A stretch of 64,000 nt of DNA from Undaria pinnatifida (taxonomy: Eukaryota > Sar > Phaeophyceae > Laminariales > Alariaceae): positions 17,950,027 to 18,014,026 of the forward strand of contig JABAKD010000023.1 in the NCBI GenBank assembly GCA_012845835.1, read 5' to 3'. The notes under the pieces were generated by a model. That model made no database searches and was not told where the DNA came from. It worked only from the letters and a program-made list of their open reading frames with translations. Shown here piece by piece: positions 55,847-64,000 of this stretch. A program made the translations under genes and the position numbers. Numbering within the stretch: position 1 is the first letter of the stretch; each line of letters starts with the position of its first letter.

Positions 55847-56005
55847 TCACAAGTAATCGAATGCTGGCTCGAAGTCGTCGAAGTCATCGAACACCCCTCC
55901 ATCCCCGCCGCCCACCCATGCGAGGGCATCGACGTCGTCATCGTCCTCCTCGGCGCCGTCGTCCTCGGCGGCGTTGGGGTCTGCCGTAACGTCCAAATGA
56001 TCGAG
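55847..56005 (-). pseudogene. Short acidic C-terminal-like frame
   Basis: Minus-strand frame reading DVTADPNAAEDDGAEEDDDD, then VDALAWVGGGDGGVFDDFDD, ending FEPAFDYL before TGA at 55,847-55,849. About 50 codons, bounded upstream by a stop. Acidic tails of this kind end many transposases and host proteins. Possibly a last exon; no family recognised. Confidence 0.25.
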
Positions 56006-56054
56006 TCATCGAGCCGTTGTAAGCGGCAATATGATGTGATCCCGAAGGGTGCGC

Positions 56055-56187
56055 CAGCTAGACGAAGGGTGCGCCAGCTAGCGTTGGGCTGCGAAAGCAA
56101 TTGAGTTAAATCGACACACGACGCGTATGAAAATACGCGGAAGTGTGGTGAGCTAAAGCTTTATTTTTCCCCATCCGCCGGAGGATG
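56055..56187. repeat. Mate of the 125-bp inverted pair
   Basis: Reverse complement of 44,733-44,862. It ends in a run of about 23 A at 56,189-56,211. Confidence 0.75.
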
Positions 56188-56590
56188 AAAAAAAAAAAAA
56201 AAAAAAAAAAAGATGTGATCCCAAAAAAACGAATATAGTGATCTCGATTTAACTACTTTATAAAATGAAATAAATAATTCCACTACAGCTGTGAGATGGA
56301 AGCCTATCGTTGCAAGCTGCATATGCTACTTCGATCGCGTGCATTAAGGTGTGAGTGTTGGAGAGCAAATAAAATCTGATCGGCTGTTGTAACCTATCCG
56401 TTTGTATGGTATGGGATGTATTTTCTTATCACCGGTGAGGGGAGAGGGGGTGCGCCAGGGGTTACGTATTGTGTTTTGTATTTCATAAGTGAATAGAAGT
56501 TGCGATACACGAGAAGCTGTTAGGTGTAAATTAAAAAAAAAATAAAGCCACCAGCCTGAAATGTACGTGTCAGCACGTAAGATGGCTTAC

Positions 56591-56761
56591 CCATATATGA
56601 GCCTTTCATAAACCCCAGAATGTTGTCGCCGATTTCGATGTCTTTGGCCGTCTCTCCGGTTGTCCCCATGGCACCCCTGTCGTCGCCGCTGGGGTCGTGG
56701 AGGCTACCCGCGGTGGAGTCCAAGTCGGAGTTGTCACTGTCGGCGTTGGCGTCATCAATGT
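56591..56761 (-). pseudogene. Candidate internal exon, acidic
   Basis: 171 bp (57 codons, phase 0 at both ends) bounded by TTGCAAACAG (acceptor) and GTAAGCC (donor). It encodes DIDDANADSDNSDLDSTAGS, LHDPSGDDRGAMGTTGETAK and DIEIGDNILGFMKGSYMG. Length, phase and splice sites are what a real exon would show; no partner exons were identified. Confidence 0.35.
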
Positions 56762-57016
56762 CTGTTTGCAATAAGGACGCAATAAGAGTCATTTCGGTGT
56801 CATTAGACCGAGTGTAACGTCGAATCGGGGCGAGTTGACTTGCACACCTTTGCAGCATGTGCGCAACGGGCATATTGAAATTCTACATGATATTTGAACC
56901 TCGATTTTAAACCTCGTATTTTTCTTTGCAAATAGTGTGTGTCAGAGCTGCTCAATGCTCATGCGTGTGACTCCTCCTACCTAAAATCTATGCTGTCTGG
57001 ACATATTCAACAAACT

Positions 57017-57545
57017 TACTCGGAAATAGTGTGTAGGTTCGAGCTCCCCAATCTCTCGTCTTGTTGTACAAAAAATAAACTACTGCTGTGTGACAATTGA
57101 CGGTAACTACTTGCAAATAGAGTACGTCGGAGCTCCCTCATCTCACGCGACTTCTTCAGTAGTACATGAGTAGAAAAAATACCTGCTGTATTGATGTTTA
57201 CGGCGAAACTACTTGGAAATAGTGTAGGTTCCAGCTCCGCAATTTCTCGTCTTACACAAAAATTAAACTGCTGCTGTGACATTTGACGGTAAATACTTGC
57301 AAATAGAGTAGGTCGGAGCTCCGTCATCACACATGTTCAGTAATACAGGAGTAGAAAAAATACCTGCTGTACTCTTGTTTACGGCGAAACTACTTGGAAA
57401 TAGTGTTTGTAGGTTCGAGCTCCGCAATCTCTCGTCTTACACAAAAATTAAACTGCTGCTGTGTGACATTTGACGGTAACTACTTGCAAATAGAGTAGGT
57501 CGGAGCTCCGTCATCTCACGCGACTTGTACAAAAAATACTACATG
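57017..57545. repeat. Tandem repeat, unit of about 190 bp
   Basis: Nearly three copies alternating two related sub-blocks: 'CTTGGAAATAGTGT.GTAGG TTCGAGCTCCGCAA' and 'CTTGCAAATAGAGTAGGTCGGAGCTCCGTCATC', each with a TGACATTTGACGGTAA phrase. The sub-blocks themselves look like an older duplication. GGAGCTCC recurs as a short palindrome. Confidence 0.85.
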
Positions 57546-59639
57546 CAAGTGACTAGCGGTAATGATAGGGTCAGGTTCGAGCTCCGCAATGTATATGTGT
57601 ATCACACGAGACAATTAACACGTGCCAGGTAACACATGCTGTGCTACTGGTACTGCTGTGCGTGTGACATTTGACGGTGAAACTACTTGAATATAGTGTC
57701 TAAAAAACATTTCACTTGCGAGTTATGAAAAAAAAATTGCTTGTACATGTGGGCAGCGTGACGGTGTGGGTAAAAGTGTGACATTGCAAGCGTCCATACC
57801 GAACCCTCTGCTCCGCCGACTCCGCCGCAGTCGAGCTCATCTGTGTTTCGCAGGTGGTACGTGCTTTGGATACACAGAGCTCCCGGTGTCACGAGAACGG
57901 AACAGCTGAGCTTGTCAGCAAGTGCGTTGTGTTGCGGTGTATCAACATGTCACAGATCGTGCACCCTGGCTGCACGTTTTCTACGACATGCCGAGGAGCC
58001 ACACCGGGTACCTCAAAGTTGATCGATGATTTCGTGGTGCGGCGGACATCACACAGACCACAAACGCACTCACCTCTCGTTGTGTTGTCCGTCAACACAC
58101 CCTCTCGTGCCCGGTGTGAGTTCTGTTCCTCTGGGATGAGCTATCCGACCTCGGATGTCCGTCCTTTTCTGATGAGCTGCTTCTCCGCGGGATTATATCT
58201 TTTCTCCGTGGCTTTCTCTCTTTTTTGTAAGGCGTTTTAGTATATGGGCTCAGGGGTGGCGTTTCACCAAAAAATGTAAAAAATTCTAAAAAACTAAATG
58301 GAACAACACTTTGAACGCTGATAAACAACTTCACACACCATCATGACACCAGAAAAAACTGAAAAAGCATAAAGTGGAAGATTGGGTCGCAGACGCAATC
58401 TGGATTTTGTTGGAAAGTGAGAATTGAGGTGTTCTTCCATGATTGGTTATCGTGACGTAGTGTACGCCGAGGACCGGCGCCCGGGAATCTGCCAACATTG
58501 GCAGGAAGGCAAAGCCTGCCAACACCAAGAACGCCTGTCTACCTACTCTATAGAACCAGATTTCAATTTGAAAAAGACCACGAAGTCGGTGACCATGGTT
58601 TCGTTTCTTGGAGCCTGCCATCTGTCGATGCGACGAGGTGGGTATTGATGGCGGAGGCAGCGGTGGGGGCATTGGAAGCAGCACCGGCGTAGATCATGAC
58701 GGTGGAGGTAGCGATGGAAGTAGCGGTGGAGGCAGCGGTGATGGATCCGCTCGGGAGAGCGAACCACCACAAAGTGCAACTTCATCTACTCTGACAGCAG
58801 GGCACTCATCGACATCAGGAGCACTATTCTGTCAAAGCCAGCACGTCAAGAAAAAAGCAAGCGGGTGGGGTAGTTTCCTTACAGCCCTCTACCTACGCTA
58901 CACAAGGCCGGATGTGAGTGGTTCTTTCGTAGACTTCTGTTTGTTACCTGCTGCTGTACGGACGAATCTTGCATAGCAGTATCTGGTACCATGGTAAAGC
59001 TAAAGCAGTAGACTACAGGACACCAGATAAGAAACATACTTACCTGGTACCTGCGGTAAGCTGGCTTTCTTATTTATGAGGGGGTACGTTCTACACTGAC
59101 TTTAATATAACAGCTCCCGAGCTTCTTTTTTTCCTGAAAATATCAACTTGGTTTTTTATTACTGCACCTTTAATATTACAGGTAGGTGTCTTGTACTGCT
59201 GTAGTACCGCTGTATATCGTAAGGCACGGAAATACTGACCTACAGCAGTAGGTTGGCTTTCGTATTTGGCAGAGGGTTTGTTCTTACAGGTAACTTCAGT
59301 ATGTTTTTTTTTTTCTCACATTAACTCTCGTCAAAAATCTAGAGTCCGTGGTCACATAAAGGTATATTGACTCCCGAGGTTCTTACTCCGGTAGCTAAAT
59401 ATCACCCTGGCTTTGGTTTATTTTTTCGTGTTCTGTACTGCTGTACACCAGCAGTTTGTCTTCGGCAATGTTATTTTGATACGAGGTACGAGTCGTACCA
59501 GGTCATTGTAGGCTACTGCTCTTGCTGCTTGTGCGCTGCTGGTTGTACGCGAATCTACCTGGTACCAGGTATCATAGCTCTGAGCATGCGATACCTGGTA
59601 CCTGGTACGAAGTAAATACCATACCTGGCCTCTGATTAA
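57546..59639. other. Mixed sequence with short repeats, no supported gene
   Basis: Contains a Cys-rich minus-strand frame (57,889-58,098: CVCGLC...CTIC, possibly a zinc ribbon by chance), the CTGCCAACATTGGCAGG repeat at about 58,484-58,568, a GGT/GGC-rich low-complexity segment (58,630-58,750), a SINE-like 3' end (59,313-59,356, minus orientation) and many copies of a TACCTGGTACC word between 59,030 and 59,640. Confidence 0.5.
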
Positions 59640-60034
59640 TCGCATGCCAGATACCAGATGCAGTAGTACAGGACACCTAAAAGATACCAGGCACATAAAA
59701 TAGCGACCTAGGCTGGCTTTCTTATTGGGGAGAGGGTGCACTCTACCTTATTGTACATTAACTTCAGTACAAAGTATCCCGAGTTTCTTATTTTCGTGTA
59801 AATAACAGCCTGGCTAATCACGCCATCTATTTTGAAACTATTACTTCTGCTGAAGCTTGTTTGCTGTCGTAGCTTCTACACTCGTACACGTGATGTATAG
59901 CTCTGAGCATATGATGACTGGTACATGATAACTGGCACCTGGTACAATTGCGGCAGTCGTGTTTTCTTGGTTCGGCAGTTCGCAGCTGGCACAAGGCGTA
60001 TTAAAATCGAAAATTCTCGCTTGCGTTTCCAAAG

Positions 60035-60301
60035 GTGAAAAACCAGCGTGATTTGGTACCAGGACATGATGGTAGACTTGGCGTCAACACCAAGTCAGAC
60101 GCCACGTATTTGGATGAGGTCAAAGCCGCGAACACTGTGGGCGCGCTGACTCACGCGAAAGCTTGTTGGGTGCAGACGCCATCTCTTTCGCTGGCGGGTA
60201 TAGTGTCTAGTTTGGTTGGGAAAGAGGTGCCCACAGACCCGATCTTCCCCTTGTCTCGCTGGAGTTCTCCCCTCAACGCCCAACTGGTGATACTACTCTA
60301 G
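60035..60301 (+). pseudogene. Unrecognised conserved frame, right copy
   Basis: 88 codons (KNQRDLVPGHDGRLGVNTKS to LNAQLVILL) matching 11,822-12,088. The initiator in this copy is GTG-like, so a true start is not supported; it is probably part of a longer exon. Confidence 0.35.
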
Positions 60302-60834
60302 TTAGCTGTGCGCGTGTCCTATTCACGCTCGTTGTAGGTTATCGAACGTTTCTTGTTGCCAGCTAGATTGTTGGCGCCATGCTCTTGAATCTGCTGGTAT
60401 GTGGAATGTTAATGATGCCTGCCTTTTAAAATCCTTACGGTGCCGTCACGGGTAGAGTATGCCTGCTTGGATGATTACGCGTCCGTTCTCGTTTACGAGG
60501 AGATCGATGCATTGAAGGATCCCATGCGCAGCCCGGTTCCGACCATTTTGCCGCCGGGAACACAGATGCGATTGGGATGTTCTGTACCACATTCATCGAG
60601 ACCTTATTTCTCGCATCATCTAAACCAACAACATGCACGGCACATCCGCATCACAAGCGACTAAACCTGTTATCACCCCCCAAACCTGGTCTATTTTGCG
60701 ATGGAACTCTAGGTGCGACTCCACAGCAACAACCATGCCAGTTGTGTTGGCGTTGGGAACGTACAGGGCCATGAGACTACCGCTGGATCTTTGCTTCGGT
60801 GGCGTCCTCGATCACGTCAATCTGGCGGCCAGAA

Positions 60835-62165
60835 GAACGCCGTAGTCAAAGTGAGCGACGCGGTCAAGCCTGCTACGTACGCAGCACACAAGGAGGCACC
60901 TTCCTCCGCGGGTGTGGGTCGTGTGACGATGAAGGAAATCTGCGGCGGCGGCGGTGACAGGCTTGTTCTGTGGGACGTTACCCATGTTCGCCTTGCGGCC
61001 GATTGGACACCCCCCCCGGCGACACCAGCACCGTCGCCAAACCCGAATGCAAGTGCTGCTTACAACGATGACCCCGACTTGTTCGCCACCGAAGCACCTT
61101 GCCACGTGTTGGGCTCGCTAGGTAAGGCCTTACACCGTCCTTGGAAACAATTGAGCTAATTTATCTGACGCCCTGCCCGCATTGGCGTTCCTCATTCTCT
61201 TGCTGACGTTTGTATTCGCCCAACAAACCAAACTTTTTCGTTTTGTTTTTTTTTCTAGATGATACGGACTCGGACGAGGGCGAAAAGGACGGTGGCGACG
61301 GGTATGACTTTGATGCTGGTCACGACCGCGCTTGCGACCTAAGAGGCGGAGACGAGATCGGTGGCAATGTTTACCAGGACGACGTGAGTGCTGCAGAGGT
61401 GGCAAATATGTGTTGTTTGTTTTTTAAATCTGCTCGGCGTCAACGTGCGCTTTGTATACGATATTTTTCTGTTCGAGTGTTCTCAATTCATGTTGGTTGT
61501 TACCCAACTGCATCAGGGGGGTGGCCCAAACATGCTCAAGGGTCGCCTGGATACCTTCCACGCGCTTCCACGTATCTCGCGCCTGGTGAAGAAGAGTCAC
61601 GGCGCCTTCAAGCCCTCCATGGTTTGATCGAGAGATTCTTGCTATATCGTTAATCTGGAAGACATCAAAGAGGCAATTGGTTTTGACGTCACTTGTGTCG
61701 TTGTTCGGATCAGTGATATGGGGAGACTTTAGCTGTCGTCGAAAACAATGCCCCAACTGGGTCATGTGTCGTGACCATTACGCTCCTGCCGATCTTGCTT
61801 CCAACTGCAGGTAGAAGTGCTCTTCAAGCGCAAAAATGCCGTCGGAATAGGTGGCAGAGTAAACAGAGATAGAGATGAACTGTGTTTCTTGCGGATTTGT
61901 CGGCGGTTGGCGCCCGAGCGTACACGATTGTTGACTCGCTTTGATTCAGTGATTGATCGGTTCTGCGACATGATCGATGCGAAATCGGGATAAATTCTCC
62001 TGCGCCCAAAAGCACTGGAAGTCGTGAAGCTGCTCCGCAAGCACATCGAAGCTGGTTGTCTAAGCAAGCCTGACGGCGTGCCGCTGTACTACGCAACAGG
62101 GAAAAGTAAAGCGGGGATCACCAGTCGTCGCTGTGTCAGAGATTCCAACAGTACAGGGGCTTGGT
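60835..62165 (+). pseudogene. Decayed spliced gene, right copy (transposase-like family?)
   Basis: Exon-like blocks: 60,835-61,121 (VKVSDAVKPATYAAHKEAPS, SPNPNASAAYNDDPD, donor GTAAGG); 61,259-61,383 (after TTTTCTAG; acidic DDTDSDEGEKDGGDG; donor GTGAGT); 61,517-61,733 (after GCATCAG; GGPNMLKGRLDTFHALPRIS, then an in-frame TGA where the left copy has TGG, then CYIVNLEDIKEA); about 61,998-62,165 (LEVVKLLRKHIEAGCLSKPD, GVPLYYATGKSKAGITSRRC, VRDSNSTGAW). The reading frame is preserved across the first two splice junctions. The last two blocks fit a remembered transposon-linked family ('RLRDAxF...', 'GCLSDPPGVxLY...RC.RGTnStEG'). Function unproven. Confidence 0.45.
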
Positions 62166-62554
62166 GTGTGTGTTTCTCGTGACTTTCCTATCACTAGCAG
62201 GTACAGCAACCATTTCCACCCATAACATTGGCCTCACGGCGTAACCCGATGCTCATAGTATTTGCCGTCAAGTATACCGCACGGTTTCGTTTGTTGCAGT
62301 GTTTGTAACATGTTGAGTTTTTTCTTCGGCTTGGTGGTCAACCAGGTAATTCGTGTTATAATGGACCTAACGTACACCTGTCCAATATGTTTTCCGCCTG
62401 CTGTAACTGTTTGTCCTTTTTTTAAGGGTTTTCATCGTTACCTCCGCAGGCTACTATTGCGCTTCTCCTGCGCTGGACCCACTCGATCTGCGGGAGTTCA
62501 ATTATCGCTGGGACATTTAGATGGCTACGAAGAACCGCGGACTGCCGAAGTAGA

Positions 62555-63052
62555 TTGGAGCGTGCTACGAACAGTTTGAGTTTGAGATTATCTAAAGCGA
62601 CACGGCCAGCTGGTCACCGGATAGCCCGATGTTTCCTGGGTGGGTCTCTGCTCTCGACGTGGCAGACACTGGTGAAAGAAGCGACCTTTCTCAGAGATTG
62701 TGGGGACCTGATGCTCGGGGTGAGGGGCCGGTTGATCTTGTCGACCTCCCAACAACTTCAGAATCGCTATGATCAAATCAAAGGGCACGCCAACGTTAGG
62801 AATACGATTATCTCTATTTGTCAACGAAATACTGCATTGCGTACTAGATTGCAGGAAGCTGACGGGGGCGCGATGATTGCGGGTGTTGTCGGTAGCGCTG
62901 TTTCCCCTGCTGTTTTGCGGAGTTGGTATGGGGTAGGTATTGTTGGCGTTCGTGGCGGCAGCGAAGGGGGGGGCGCAGCGGCAGGTGCAGGCGTGTCGGC
63001 GTCGGCTGCAAAGATGTTCGATTTTGGCGGCGGCGGGGATGAGGCAGGGTAG
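62555..63052 (+). pseudogene. C-terminal exon of the repeated gene, right copy
   Basis: 165-codon frame matching 9,074-9,427 in its second half: QLQNRYDQIKGHANVRNTII, RTRLQEADGGAMIAGVVGSA and a Gly/Ala-rich end. Beyond it, in another frame, TRSDGKRWWSWCECEKCTRA (about 63,250-63,310) is a Cys-containing motif that could be a zinc-binding tail. No ATG start is clearly supported. Confidence 0.4.
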
Positions 63053-64000
63053 GTTGGCGCCGCCAACAGACGCCCAAGAAGCCCAAGGGCCCATTCCGGG
63101 GCCCTCAGATTTTCTTTCACCGCGGCCACAGTCGGCAAGAAGGCGCGTACCAGGAGGCTCACCCTGCCCCGCGTGGGAGGGAGGGGCGGCCCCAACGCAC
63201 TGTGCCGCCAGAAAAGCACCGGCCCAAGGCCTGCAGAACTGGGAAAAAACTAGATCAGACGGGAAGCGGTGGTGGTCATGGTGTGAATGTGAAAAGTGCA
63301 CTCGGGCCCATCTTGGTGTGGTAGGTTAGCGTCTGCAGTGTCGGGTCAAGTTTGCCTTTTGTTAATTCACAAAGAACAAATATCGTACGAGTTTAAGTTT
63401 TTGCTTCGCTTGCGAGCCGGCCGTTTCGTTTTGTGTGGCCCTGGGTTTGATTGTCTGTTTCATCTGGGGGAGGGGCAACAGCGATACTACCACCGTTGTC
63501 GACAAAATTGTGGTCCCTTTTTGTTTAGTTTTCCCTTTCATATGTTTTGCTTTTTATCCATCCCTGGGGAGAGGGAAAGAAGAAGGGGGGGTGGGTTACC
63601 TGGTCCCTACTCGTAGCTATTCCCCACCCCCCTGATATTTCTTTTCCTTCGCCTGGCATGATGGGGGGTGCTGGATGTCGCCGGGCGGCAAGAACGATTC
63701 AGTGCCAAGACATACACCACACAAAAGTGTCTGTATTGGAAGAAGAATTTTTTCAGAAGCATCGCCAATCATTTGGTTGAACTAGAGTTACGTCGGTCCA
63801 GTTATTTGTGGTGTTCGTGTCGTCCATTTTGGCGGAACCACCCGCATCGCTTCCCAGTCGAATATTGTCACCGAAAGCCCTACTTCATCCATTCGATACA
63901 CACCAAGGAGTTCAACGCAAAAAAAAACGCGTTGTATAGCAACAACAACATTTTATAACTAATTTTCAAGGACGTCAGCCGTGAGTTCGACGAATTTCAG

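Larger units (their letters stand above)
59640..63955 (+). repeat. Right arm of the 4.3-kb inverted duplication
   Basis: Reverse complement of 8,163-12,500 with extensive divergence. It retains better versions of some exons than the left arm (acceptor TTTTCTAG, GCLSKPDGVPLYYATGKSKA) and worse versions of others (a stop in the LRDACYIVNLED exon). Similarity ends near 63,955, about 45 bp before the window edge. Confidence 0.85.

Noticed and set aside
58608-58976. Gly/Ser-rich 122-codon ORF
   Set aside because: It is a GGT/GGC microsatellite-like tract with no conserved neighbour or domain.

Overview
This is eukaryotic, repeat-dominated accessory DNA with almost no intact protein-coding sequence. 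Spliced gene fragments with GT/AG borders, LTR retrotransposons, SINE-like elements, long-TIR DNA elements, a satellite with a unit of about 83-84 bp, and recurrent CAGCAGTAC-type and poly(C) tracts suggest a large-genome eukaryotic alga. A stramenopile such as a brown alga is my best guess, but nothing here proves the lineage.

Layout. 1-1000: satellite array, then a 500-base assembly gap. 1501-4400: decayed minus-strand DNA transposase with a SWIM finger, probably KDZ/Zisupton-like. 5.6-6.9 kb: dispersed poly(C)-rich repeat, copied again at 43.6-44.7 kb. 8.2-12.5 kb and 59.6-63.96 kb: two arms of a 4.3-kb inverted duplication, each with a decayed spliced gene. 12.8-13.3 kb: SINE-like and LTR-like pieces. 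14.0-15.5 kb: Ty1/copia remnants. 16,417-35,763: one Ty3/gypsy-type LTR retrotransposon of 19.3 kb on the minus strand. It has matching LTRs, a primer-binding site and a 4-bp CGTA target duplication. A 2.4-kb foldback TIR element (24,790-27,226) has inserted into it. Its leader holds a second, 3-kb array of the same satellite seen at 1-1000. 36-60 kb: a mosaic of SINE-like copies, tandem repeats, a 718-bp miniature element with the same LTRs as the big one, a second TIR element (47,788-49,519), and isolated exon-like fragments including a SAM-dependent methyltransferase piece.

The most interesting feature is a nearly complete NADAR (YbiA-like, DUF1768) domain at about 23,349-23,843. It lies inside the retrotransposon polyprotein between the Gag zinc knuckle and the aspartic protease. 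The deduced order is Gag (coiled coil, capsid-like, CCHC), Pro/Ser-rich linker, NADAR, protease, RT, RNase H, long Pro-rich linker, integrase, chromodomain-like module, second C-terminal module. Established work links NADAR proteins to N-glycosidase chemistry, including removal of ADP-ribose from guanine in DNA. A retroelement carrying one could protect its cDNA or counter an ADP-ribosylation-based defence; that role is inference. This copy is dead: I can place several nonsense codons and frameshifts, including one stop at a conserved NADAR Trp.

None of the coding features looks fully functional. The best candidate for an intact small ORF is the Gln-rich coiled-coil protein at 36,625-37,185.
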